From Symmetrospora coprosmae (lineage: Eukaryota; Basidiomycota; Cystobasidiomycetes; Symmetrosporaceae): a stretch of 64,000 nucleotides of DNA. Within the stretch, counting starts at the first letter, position 1; each line of letters starts with the position of its first letter. The notes below the pieces were generated by a model. It was not told the origin of the DNA. It did not search any database and saw only the letters and a program-made list of their open reading frames with translations. The position numbers and the translations under genes were made by a program. Below, piece by piece: positions 11,047-21,175 of the stretch. The stretch covers positions 106,721 to 170,720 of the forward strand of contig VUYT01000037.1 of NCBI GenBank assembly GCA_008802785.1. Direction: 5' to 3'.

Positions 11047-13256
11047 ATGAGACGGTCTCTCTCGTCTCTCTCGTTACACATTCTGCATGCCCGTCCTGCA
11101 GCTACAGCTTATCTGCCGATACACGCGCAGCTCTGTCAACGGCAGGAATGGCCACGCTCAGCGCCACTCACCCGGCTGAGCCAGGTCCCGCTGTCTGCGC
11201 AGCCAGGCAGTAACGGCAGGCGTTCCAGCAGCATCGTCGAAGCTACGAGCCTTCCAGGCGTATCACTGGGCTCAGCCGGCCCGTCACAGCTGCCTCGCTC
11301 CTGGCTATCTGCGCATCGCCTTCACAGACACGGCTGGCGCGCCCAGACGCGCAGTTTCCGTACTTCCCCACCTAGAAGGGACATCCTCTTCGTCACCGTA
11401 CCCGCTTTCAAGTCCTTTTTGCTCTCTGTGACGCGCATAACGCTGGTCGTCCTGCCGTTCTGGTGGAGGTGAGGTCGCTGGATGTTCGATTGCCACCCTG
11501 CTCTAGATGCTGGAACATCACCCTCCGATGCTCCGGCTGACGTTATCATCCCGCTGCACTACTCAACTGCTCATCAACCGTAAGATGGAAGCTCTTCCGG
11601 CGATTCCCGAAAGCAGGCCGCATGCTGTGGCAGATACCGGTGGGACAGGCCCGCACCGAGCTGACTCGAGATGAAGATGGGCACTCGCGCTAAGGCGAAC
11701 CTTCCTACCATCGCTCATCTGCACAGGTCATAGCGGTCTTCCTGGTGATAGCCATCGGGCTAGATCAGAGTCCAGGAACCGCTCGCTGGCGTTTGCTCCT
11801 CATGAGCGAGAAGGAGGAGATGGCATGGTCACAAAAGCGGTGAGTCGGCGGATAAGCGATTGCATGTTATCTTTCTGCGTTACTTGCACTGACCCTTTCT
11901 TGACAGTTTCGAGGACATGCTCGAAGCTGAAGCCAAGCTGATCTTGCCGGCATCGGATAAGCGGGTCGAAACGCTCAAGCGGGTCTGCGACAGGCTGGTC
12001 ACAGCCATGGAGGGAAGCGAGCTTGTCAGCGCCGCAGCATGGCCTCGAGACGGTGAGCATTTGATTGAGAGCGCAAGAATTGCAGCATAGCCTGAGAGAC
12101 CCGCCGTCGGCGCCTCAGACGCGGACATTTTGGAACGCATACAGCGCTTCGAATCGCGGACGCTCATCCGGCCCAGTGCCCGAACCGATTCGGCTTTCCT
12201 GCCTTTTAAGCCAGAGAGCAGCAACCCGCAGAAGATCATTGAGGGCCGCGAATGGGATCTCTTCGTTGTCGAGATGCCTAAAGTCAACGCCTTTGTGTTG
12301 CGTACGTGACTGTTCGACTGTTCTAACGGCATTCCCGAAACTGACTTCAGTCTCGCCTTCCCTGGCAGCCACCAAGGAGATCTTCGTGTATTCAGGCTTA
12401 ATAGACTTGCTCGAGCAGGAGGAGCCTTTGATAGCGGCCGTCATGGCGCATGAAATAGGTGAGCATCGATCACCGCATCCAGCTGTATTTCTTAAGGACA
12501 TCCTAACAAGCTACCCTTCAACACCAGTCCACGTTGCAGAACGGCACGCCGTAGAGAACATGGGTTTCCTCGCACTCTCGAACGTCATATTCGACATCCT
12601 GCGAGGGGTCACTTTCGCAGTCACCGTCAGCTTTCCATTCGTCACGGACGCAATGAATTCGGTATTCAACGCAATGAGCGAAACCGTAGCGGGACGGGCG
12701 TACTCGCGAAAGCTGGAAACGGAGGCGGACACGCTCGGGTTGATGGTGAGGTAGCCGCTCGCATCGGCGTCTCGCTCACATTCGCGATGATGGATCTGAC
12801 AGCTGCTCTCCTTTCTGCGCCTCCAGCTCATGGCTCGAGCAGGGTGAGTGTCCACTGTCTGCGGATCCGTCGGATTGCGTTTGGCTTGCTGACCCTCATA
12901 TCTGATACAGATACAATCCCGAATCTGCTCTAGAGCTCTGGGGCCTGCTGAATATGCTCGAGCGCGAGGCTGATCAGAGCAACCATAGCATGAATGCCGA
13001 GCGAGCCCTACCCTTTTTGCGTACGCATCCCCAAGGGGATGTGCGGCTGGCAAACATCGAGAAGCACCTGCCTGCTGCGATGAAAGTCTATCGGGAGACC
13101 TTGGAGCCGACTAAAGCACAAAAGCTCAACACATCCTTGGTGCATGCCAAGGGAAAAGAGGATGCGGAGAAGGAGGTGAGGAGCAATCAAGGGCAGATGA
13201 GCGGTCGGCAGTACAAGCAGCTCTCAACCGATGTGAAGCCCGATGCTCGGGCGTAG
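11047..13256 (+). CDS. OMA1-type mitochondrial M48 metalloprotease (divergent copy)
   Basis: Multi-exon gene. The N-terminus (MRRSLSSLSLHILHARPAAT) is a mitochondrial presequence, followed by a hydrophobic segment (ITLVVLPFWW) and, after introns, a second one (VIAVFLVIAIGL). Then comes RRLLLMSE-like text (RWRLLLMSEKEEMAWSQKR). The zinc-protease core is assembled by splicing: an intron after CATGAAATAG joins to give MAHEIVHVAERHA, so the HExxH motif is HEIVH. The third ligand lies in KLETEADTLGLM. The C-terminal part (YNPESALELWGLL, FLRTHPQGDVRLANIEKHL) matches the end of OMA1. OMA1 proteins are stress-activated inner-membrane proteases. All zinc ligands are present, so activity is likely. A second, more canonical copy lies at 43024-44493. 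ATG 11047 was chosen because it opens the presequence; ATG 10948 is in frame upstream. Confidence 0.87.
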
Positions 13257-13523
13257 TCATGTACCATGACGACGCAGTCTCTGTTGTTATTGTTGTTGTG
13301 AGAGATGTGTTCGAAGTGCGCCATTGAGGGACGCGTCGAAGAAGTGTCCGTGCGCGCCCCGTCTCCGCACGCCCCCTCATTCGCCACCGCGCCGCTAGTC
13401 TTGATCACGTCGTCATCGACCCAGAGCGAGGAGGCGAGGGTCTGGCCAGCGTGTCACTTCAGGACTGCAAGGCTCTCCTTTGCTTCATACAAGGCCATCA
13501 TACCCCTTACAACACCCAGCACC

Positions 13524-14302
13524 ATGTCGTCCACAGTAAGTGTCTTCCGAAGTTCTGCCTGGCCGTCCGGTCGTCCGGCTTTCTTCGTGACCTGCGGCTG
13601 ATTGGCGCTTGCTCGCTCCGTAGTCTGCTCCCATTGGAAGTGCGTTTGAACGGCTCTAACTGGGCTCCTTGTTATGCTGAGCAAGATATGGCCTGCTGAC
13701 CTCCGTCCTGCCCGTCGTGTCCTTCCTCACTCCGCAACGTCTTCTGTCGGGTTCTCCCAAAAGCAACCGGAAGCGACGCCGGCGTGAGTACACCATCGGG
13801 GAGGCCCCGGAACTAGTGACTGTCCTCGACCGAGCCGCTGCTGACAGTGTCCGCTTTCTCATGCATGTCTGTAGAAGGCCGACGCGCTTGCTTCGTCGCC
13901 CTCGCACGACCGGTAGGTCCCCGTATCACCTGAATAGAGCAAGATCGGCTGTTGGCTCGCCAAGCGTCAACTGACACTCTAAACTCTTCTGCGCGCTGCC
14001 TGTCCCCAGCGAGCAAGGTCTGCCCGGACAGGCCAAGTCCGCCTTCTCTCACGCGAACGACTTCAAGGACGGTGACCCGGCCGGCGAGAAGCAGCAGTCT
14101 GGTCAGTGCCATCGCAGTGCAGAGTACGAGCTTGAGGAATGGAATCGTGGCTGACGCGCATAGTCACTTGCTTACAGCTCCGGACAGTGTCGAAGTCCTC
14201 AGCGCCGACACCCCGGCTGACAACCAGGGCAACTCGAAGTTCATGGCCAGCCTCGAGGAGGCAAAGCAGAAGCAGGAGGAGAACCACTCGACCGCCATCT
14301 AG
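13524..14302 (+). CDS. Small hypothetical protein, several short exons
   Basis: I do not recognise this gene. ATG 13524 starts MSST and is followed at once by a GTAAGT donor. The clearest coding exons are a short one ending before GTAGGT at about 13913 (KADALASSPSHDR), one from about 14009 (EQGLPGQAKSAFSHANDFKD) and the last from about 14176 (APDSVEVLSADTPADNQG, then FMASLEEAKQKQEENHSTAI), ending TAG 14300-14302. Phases of the last three exons agree. The joining of exons between 13536 and 13873 is unresolved: a hydrophobic reading and a hydrophilic reading are both open. The product would be about 90-130 residues, hydrophilic, charged and probably helical at the C-terminus. It lies tandem with the OMA1-type gene, 267 bp downstream. 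Confidence 0.5.
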
Positions 14303-14885
14303 GTCAGACAAGATTCACTTCGCAAAAGCCAGTCCGAGCCGGAACACGATGTTGCTTAGCCTTGCGGGAGCTCCATGAAAGCCAATTCCGTGAACTTACT
14401 TCTGAGCGCGTCCGGTCGTGACGTATCCTGCACTCGACCGACATGTGTGCCAGTCTGTCGGAGATGCCGTTCTGGCGTGCATGCAATCGACTTGCCCGGC
14501 GATTTGCTAGATCAGGTCCGGCTTGCGCACCCAACAGCAGCGAGCATTGTGGACTGCTCTGGAGAGAACTGATCTTGACGTGTCCGCGTACTTCACTCCG
14601 ACTCGTGATCCGTTGCATATTGTCCAAACATGCTGTGTCCGTCGAGACGTCCGAAAGAGGCCCCAAGCTAGATGTCTCCCGAGTTCGCCTATTCGCAGGC
14701 CGCACGCTCCGAACTTGCCTAATAATGCGGGGTGACAACTGCTTTAGCAGGCTGGGGCGCAAAGCCGTGATCTTCCATTCACGAGGATGCTCGTTCTGGT
14801 GGTGTCGAGCCTAGCTTCCGACCTCTCTTGCCTCTCTTCTTCGCAAATCACGCTTGCCGCGCTTCCATACCATTGCATGCCTACT
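14303..14885. other. Intergenic region
   Basis: 583 bp between the small hypothetical gene and orphan gene A. No gene-like ORF, RNA gene or repeat was recognised. It presumably contains the promoter of gene A. Confidence 0.4.
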
Positions 14886-16702
14886 ATGGACATAGATGAT
14901 CACAGATTCGAGAGGTCTGCAGCTGGTGAGACTGCACATCTCATTGCTCGTCTCCGTCCCTGTCCGCCAGGAACAGGCCCAGGCGCGTGCGTTACTGTAC
15001 TGATTGCGCCGCTCTCTCGGCTCCATTCCGCACTTTACGCGTCCGGCCGCACAGACCTCTTGCAAGATGCGCAGAACGCTGCTAGAGCTACGAAGGTGGC
15101 CTACCTCGACTACCTGCGGCTCTCTGGCCAAGCTCGCGTGTACAGGAACCAGGGACACTTCACGCGATGTGACCGCAAGTGGGACGAAGCTAGCCACGCT
15201 CTATTCGATGCTCTCAACCATCGCGTCCAGTGAGCTCTTCCCGGGTCCTGACGCACTAACGCAAGCTGAGACTTCTACCGGTGTGCAATATCATCCCCGA
15301 CAGCCAACAGGCTTGTCTTGAGCTCGAGTACACGAAGAGCAAGGCCGATCTGACGGTGCCCGAGCGTCAGCTGCGAAAGCTCGCCATTTCCCTCTGCAAG
15401 CGCGATATCGTCCGCATGCGAGATTACGAAGGCATGCTGGCTTGGTTCAAGAGCCGAATTGCTCATCTTTCGTGAGCGCGCTTCCGGCCTGGTCAAGAAG
15501 CCGAGCTCCTGCGCAGAATTGACGAGACGACGGCGCGCCGACTGTTAGATTCAAGGTCCTCGGTACCAATGCTGCAGCTCAAGCATGCGAAGATCAGATT
15601 CGTCATGAAGATTTGCGCGGGCTTGCCCAAGCGCACCACCCAGAAGAGACCTACATTCTCACTTGCGGATCAGGGTGGTCGACAGAGCCAGAGACTTCCA
15701 CGAACCATACTCGGCTTCGTAAGATCTGTCAAGTTCTGGATGGGCTACGCTTCGGGAATGACAGGCTTATGTTTGCTGCTCCGTACTGTGACGATCCGCG
15801 CAGCCATCCGACACAACTGGCCAAAGTACTATAAGCAAGCCGTGGCTCAGCTAGAGTCGACCATGAAGCGACACCACTTTCACGGAGATACACTCACAAA
15901 GCAGATCCAGCGTATCGTGGTGCAATGGCAAAAGAAGCGAACGCAATACCTGAAGTGGGAGGCCGCAGCTGCCCCGCTCGATGAAGAAGCCGTTGAGTGC
16001 TTGGCTGGCAGGAGGGTCTATGATCCTAATGCTCGGGCTAGATCCAGGGGCTTATCGGAGGTGTCGGGTTTGGCGGATCCGAGAGACATGTCTGCATCGC
16101 CAGCGCCGCTCTCTCTCACCTCAGCGCAGCGGAAGCAACAGATCGGGAGCGAGTTGGCAGGCTTCTCTGCCGCTTTACCACCAAGCGAGTTCCGCGGCAG
16201 TGCCATTCCGCGCAGGTCTTCGCCGCTCAAGGACAAGCGCGCGGAAGTTCGCCCCATGGATGCGATCCCGGAAGTCGCGATCCCGGCTTTCAGCTCGCCG
16301 AATCCCCTCTTCCGTGCCAGGTCTGTTTCCGTCGCTCCCTCCATGGCATCCACGTCGTCTTCATCGGCCCGTATTCCAGGGCTCACGCGGGACTCGAGAA
16401 GTCCTAGCGTTCCTGCCGAACTCGCCCAAAGTGCCGTCGTTAATCGATCCGAGGGAGAGCACAATCCGATTCTCATGGACGACCAGGATGACTACGATTC
16501 AGTCCGTCGGAGCCTGGATGCACTCAAGCTGTATCCACCTCTGATTCAGTCGAGGCGATCGGCATCTCCGAGACCAGTTGTGCCAGGCAGCCCGTCGATG
16601 CGAATCGCTGGGTCAGCCAAGTCGCCGAGGCCCTCTTATAATGGCCTGAGCGATTCTGGGTACAGCTCGGGCAGCTCGCCTCTGCGCGGCCAAGTAGCAT
16701 GA
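14886..16702 (+). CDS. Orphan-family protein A (tandem paralogue of 17169-18735)
   Basis: Unrecognised family. The start MDIDDHRFERSA is followed by a helical region (AARATKVAYLDYLRLSGQAR, then RKWDEASHALFDALNHR). A second exon holds LRKLAISLCKRDIVRMRDYE and WFKSRIAHL, and the next FKVLGTNAAAQACEDQIRHE followed by DLRGLAQA. After another intron, a charged helical stretch (YYKQAVAQLESTMKR, IVVQWQKKRTQYLKWEAA) leads into a Ser/Pro/Arg-rich, probably disordered C-terminus ending SGSSPLRGQVA. Four or more introns are needed and exon edges are approximate. The first about 200 residues match the next gene block by block, including CxRxIxRxRD and KxRIAxL patterns, which supports both models. The helical repeat near the N-terminus could be TPR- or MIT-like; that is a guess. 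Confidence 0.65.
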
Positions 16703-17168
16703 CCTGCAGGGATGGTGTCCCTGCTTTTGGCCTATGGCTCTGCATGAATCGCGACTTCTGCAACGAACGCTAGAGTGGGGAAGCCAAAGGGCTGGCCCTG
16801 CTGCTGTGCTAGAGGTCACAGTGGGTGGAGCAGCACGAGAGCAAGGAAGCGAAGGAAGTCGATATGAGGGGTGGGATTGGGTCACATTGTGCAGTAACGA
16901 CGTCGTCAACAGCGCGCGTGGAAAGCGAGCTTGTAGAGTAGACCATGTAGTCATGTCCAATGAAAGAGAGTGCGTTCAGCACTGCGGTATCCTGCGGCAG
17001 CTGTTCCTTTCTGTGCTTGTCATCGCGGTCTCTGACTGACTGCCTTGCCTGTCGGACTGTCGGGACGCTGTCGGAAGGAAGCACGTGAAGACGTGCGTCG
17101 AAGCGGCTTCTGAGCCTCTCTTGTCCATCGTCCAACAACCACGGCTTAGGCCACCAGCTGAAACAGTA
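16703..17168. other. Intergenic region between the tandem orphan genes
   Basis: 466 bp separating the two paralogous genes in the same orientation. No coding signal was seen. It should hold the 3' end of gene A and the promoter of gene B. Confidence 0.4.
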
Positions 17169-18735
17169 TGAGCGTGGTCGACGATGTCCGCACGGGCTAC
17201 TCTCACCAGGTCGGGCACATGTACCAGGAGAAGCCGAGAGCGAGCGTCCCACCGCGACGAGAGCGTGAGTCACCTCAATGGAGCTAGACGCTGGGGGAGC
17301 AGTACTAGCCAGCTACAGCTAGCCGTGTACTTATGCGAGCTGCATACACAGTTGTAGTGGACCAGTACACGCTCGCCCATCAGGCCGCTGCCGAGGAGAA
17401 GCAGGCTGCCGAACGCTTCGAGAAGTACGCCGAAAGCGCCAATGACCGGAAGGACTATCGCAATGCGTACCATCATTGGGATAGCGTCGTCCGAGCCATC
17501 TCCAACTCTACAAGGCATAGACAAGCGTGAGTCGCTAGCCCTTGTAGTGTCTGAGCTCCGCCATCACATGGAAGCCAGTTCTGATGGCAGCGTGCCCCAC
17601 TACCGACAGAGAGCTCGCTATGCGCAAGCAGGAGTACACGCTCTACAACCATCTCGATGACGATCACGTTCGGCAAGGCCTCCTTCTTCTTATCGGTTAC
17701 TGCGAGCGACGCATTGAGCGTTTGCGAGACGATTCGGCCAAAGCTCTCTGTAAAGCCAGGATTGCCCGCCTGAGGTGCAAGATACTTGACATCGAGTGGA
17801 GCGCAAAGATGATGCAGCAGCAAATCATCGAGGAGGACTTGGAAGGCAGGGCCAGGGCAAGACCGAATGGATCTTTTGGTGCCAGCTGGAAGCAAGGCGA
17901 GGGTGCCTGGAATGGTGTGTCCGACCGCGGGCCGCCTTGATGAGCGCAGCAGACATCCAGAGCTGATTCTTCTTTCCATGGCTCCGCCACTTACCGCTGA
18001 CACGTACGCGTCGCTGCAGGTCCGCCTGTTCACCGGAGTCTGGACGATGCTAGCAACAAGCTGCGTTTTCTCAAGGGACGCATCATAGGTAGCAGTCGTA
18101 TAATCGACCAGAAGACACACGAGTTGCAACAGAACGAGGATGCATGGGAAGCGATTCGCGATAAGGCAGCCCGTCGCGAGCCAGAGTGGAGACGGCTCGA
18201 TGCGGAAGCTCGCAGTCACTGGTCGGCGCCGGTGCAGGCGCCTCCGGCTGGTCGTCCACGGCAGATACAGCAGACAAGAAACGTCGACATGGAGTTAGAC
18301 TTGGACCATCAGCCAGCTCGACATCAGACTGAGGCAGACGTACGCATCGGGGACGCTGCGCCCGAGCTTCAAGCGATGTCATCCTCCCAAGCTCAGGCAG
18401 AGCAATCGCAGGAGACGCAGGAGACGCAGCGGGCGGAGACACAAGATGACGAAGAATGGGAAGTGGAGTACGGGAAGGCGTTTGAGGAAGATCCGGATTT
18501 CCTGGCTCCGGCCACTCGAGGCGTCTCAGCGCTGCAACTGGGCGACACGGAGGCTGATGTGGTTGGCCCCGTCGAAGTCCAAAATGCCGAAATCGATGCG
18601 CAAGCCCCTCTGCAACATCCGCAGGGGGCTTCCAGCACCAGCGATAACGTCGTGCCGGAGTCTCCTCCTGAGGAAGCTCCTTTGCCGTTGCCGCAGGACG
18701 GCGAAGTCGTCATTAATTACGACGAGGAGCTGTAG
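17169..18735 (+). CDS. Orphan-family protein B (tandem paralogue of 14886-16702)
   Basis: Unrecognised family. Exon 1 begins MSVVDDVRTGYSHQVGHMYQ. The next exon (after an intron ending near 17340) gives QYTLAHQAAAEEKQAAERFE and NAYHHWDSVVRAIS. Then come ELAMRKQEYTLYNHLDDDHV, YCERRIERLRDDSAKALCKA and KILDIEWSAKMMQQQIIEED-LEGR, and after another intron LRFLKGRIIGSSRIIDQKTH with WEAIRDKAARREPEWRRLDA. The C-terminal about 150 residues are acidic and Gln/Glu-rich (DDEEWEVEYGKAFEEDPDFL) and end at TAG 18733-18735. Paralogy with gene A rests on matching spacing of EY, CxRxI-xRxRD, KxRIAxLR, K(V/I)L and ED-L-G-A positions. The tails are unrelated: basic Ser/Pro in A and acidic in B. Helical content and charged tails suggest a scaffold role, but no function is claimed. 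Confidence 0.68.
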
Positions 18736-18935
18736 CTGCCAGCGTAGACCCAATCCAGACCTGAGATACGACTCTATGTCATTACGAAGTGCTTGTTGTT
18801 GTCTTCCTCGAAAGCATTGCACAGTCAATGCCCCCTCTCGTCTGGCTTCATTGCTCGGGATTGGGCCGGACCGTGCGACGTTCTCCTTGTTCCGCCTCTC
18901 ATAGCACAACCAAATCCGCCGTCGACCCACTAGAG

Positions 18936-20768
18936 ATGTCGTCGAGCAACTCGCAGCTGCGAGGTACGGGACCGTCCGAGCGTGATCGCCTTCTTCCGAC
19001 TTCGTCGACCCGTGACGGCTTCGGGCACGCATCAAGACGAAAGAGCAGCGGCCATGTCGAGGGTGACGCTAGCGACTCGCGGAACATCGGCACTATCCTT
19101 CTCTTCAGTACTGTCGCCTTCCTTGTCATCTGGGTCACTACCTTTCAGGGCTTCTATACGCCCTGGAACCCACGCGAGTGGCACCAAGAGCCCGCTGCCC
19201 TCCCGGAGGATCCCCTCGAGCGGGCGCACGCGCTGCTTAGCCGACACCCGTTGATTGATGGAGTGGGTCGGCCAGCTTCAGCGCTGACGATGAAACGCGT
19301 GCAGGCTGATTGCGCGGATCCCCTTCATTCCAGCACATTGACACGCCCATCCAGGCTCGCTTGCACTACAGCAACGCTGTCCAAGACATCGATCTCAACG
19401 GCCCGCCCATGCGCAACGTGAATATCCCCAAGCTACGTGCAGGAGGCGTTGGCGGATTCTTCTGGAGCGCCTATGTACCGTGCGCGGCCGACGCGGGTCA
19501 GCATGAAGGCCCGGACTACGTGAACGCGACATGGAGAGTCAGAGACACGCTCGAGCAGATCGACATCACCCAGTTGCTGGTCGACAAGTACAGCGACACA
19601 TTTGAGCTGACTACCTCGGCAACTGGCGTGCGCGAAGCTTTTGCAAATAAGCGGATTGCCAGCCTGATTGGTATTGAAGGGTGGGCGAGACGGATTTAAG
19701 AATTGTCAAGGACGCTAGTCGCGCCCTGCTGACTCCCATGCGGATCACCTGACAGCGCACATCAGCTCGGCAACTCCATCGCTGTGGCTAGACAGTACTA
19801 CCAGCTTGGAGTTCGGTACAGTGCGCAGGCCAGACCGAGACGTCCATCGCCAGCTCATGCTGACACGATGCTGAACCCGCCACACCGACCTACAGTCACA
19901 CTCACACACACGTGCAATAACGCCTTCGCTGGCTCGGCGGGTTTCCAAGGCAAACCTATCGAAGCGCGGGGTCTCAGTGACTTTGGCCTTCGCCTTGTTC
20001 ACGAAATGAACCGACTGGGCATGATCGTCGACATCTCGCACACATCGGAGCAGACATCCGCAGATGTCCTGAAGCATAGTCGGTCGCCGGTCATCTTCTC
20101 TCACTCGAATGCCAAAGCAGTGTGGGATGTGCCGAGGAACGTCCCGGATTACCTGCTCAAGGAGGTCAAGCGCACAAGTTCTGTGGTCATGGCTACATTC
20201 GCTCCTCAATTCGTCAGCCAGTCGGAGCAGGGAGTTGGCGAACGAGCCACCTTGAAGCGAGTTGCAGGTGAGGAGATCTACGCAGGTTCCCGCTTACTCG
20301 CGTGATGGTGCTTGCTGATACACCGCCCTGCAGATCACATCGAGCACATCGCCAGCGTGGCCGGCAAAGAGAGCGTTGGTCTGGGCAGCGACTTCGATGG
20401 CATCTTGAGTACACCGGAAGGATTGGAAGACGTGTCCAAGTACCCGTATCTGGTTAGTGCATCGAGCATCTCGTTGACGTAGCCGTCGGCAGCGCTGATG
20501 GTGCGACATTCCTGCTCGAACCAGATCGCCGAGCTGATCTCAAGAGGCTGGACGGACTCCGACATCATCGGACTTATCGGGGGTCAGTGCGAAACCATTA
20601 TCTATCCATTCACCGTGCACTGTTGAAGCCTGTCGTTCCCTTTCCGCAGGCAATTTCTTGAGGGTGTTTGCCCGGGTGGAAGAGGTGGCAACAGACTCTA
20701 AGCATCTTATGCCAGAGACGGGACTGTACGGGAAGAGACCGGATCTTCCTTGGAAGCCAGAATGGTAG
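18936..20768 (+). CDS. Membrane dipeptidase (renal dipeptidase family, peptidase M19)
   Basis: Multi-exon gene. The first exon has a cytosolic Ser-rich tail with the [10 protein letters not shown] acidic-dileucine element and one transmembrane helix ([20 protein letters not shown]), predicting a type II membrane protein. Splicing then gives [18 protein letters not shown], which supplies the HxD metal ligands. [20 protein letters not shown] supplies the bridging Glu. [38 protein letters not shown] (two His ligands) and [11 protein letters not shown] complete the binuclear zinc site. All expected ligands are present. The protein ends [12 protein letters not shown]19 enzymes hydrolyse dipeptides, and relatives act on glutathione breakdown products; the substrate here is unknown. 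Introns are short with ordinary GT-AG borders. One within 19801-19910 uses a GTGCGC donor, restoring GVRYITLTHT. Confidence 0.92.
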
Positions 20769-21175
20769 GTAGAGGTCTGGTCCTGCCCCTGCAAAGCAGC
20801 CTCTTGCGAATAGATCTGGTCAAGAAGGCGTGGAAGGCCTGCAAGGCTCGCGACTGCGCATTGATGAGGACAGAGTCTCGCAGTTAGCCTGGTACTTAGC
20901 GACGACACGTTGATGCTTCAGCGAGTGCTTGAAGCCAATGTGCAGGGTGCTTAAAGTGATGGAAGCGCTTTTCACGCTCAAGAAGGCCTTCTCCGCGGCC
21001 GTCAGCGGTCACGTTTTCCGTTGAGAGCGGCTTTCGGTGAGAGCGGCGGTCGGCGGCAGCAGACGTCAAAGCGGAGCCCGGTGCGGACATGGGGTTTGCT
21101 CGCGCACAGGACGACTGCTGCGACCTCTCTAACGCAGCACCATCGCGGGTGGTGTGGTAGCTTATCGTCAGCAAA
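20769..21175. other. Intergenic region
   Basis: 407 bp between the M19 dipeptidase and the trehalose gene, same orientation. It presumably contains the promoter of the latter. No further feature was seen. Confidence 0.4.

Noticed and set aside
12440-12535. Loss of the HExxH motif in the first OMA1-type gene
   Set aside because: Unspliced reading lacks it, but splicing the GTGAGC...CACCAG intron restores HEIVH.
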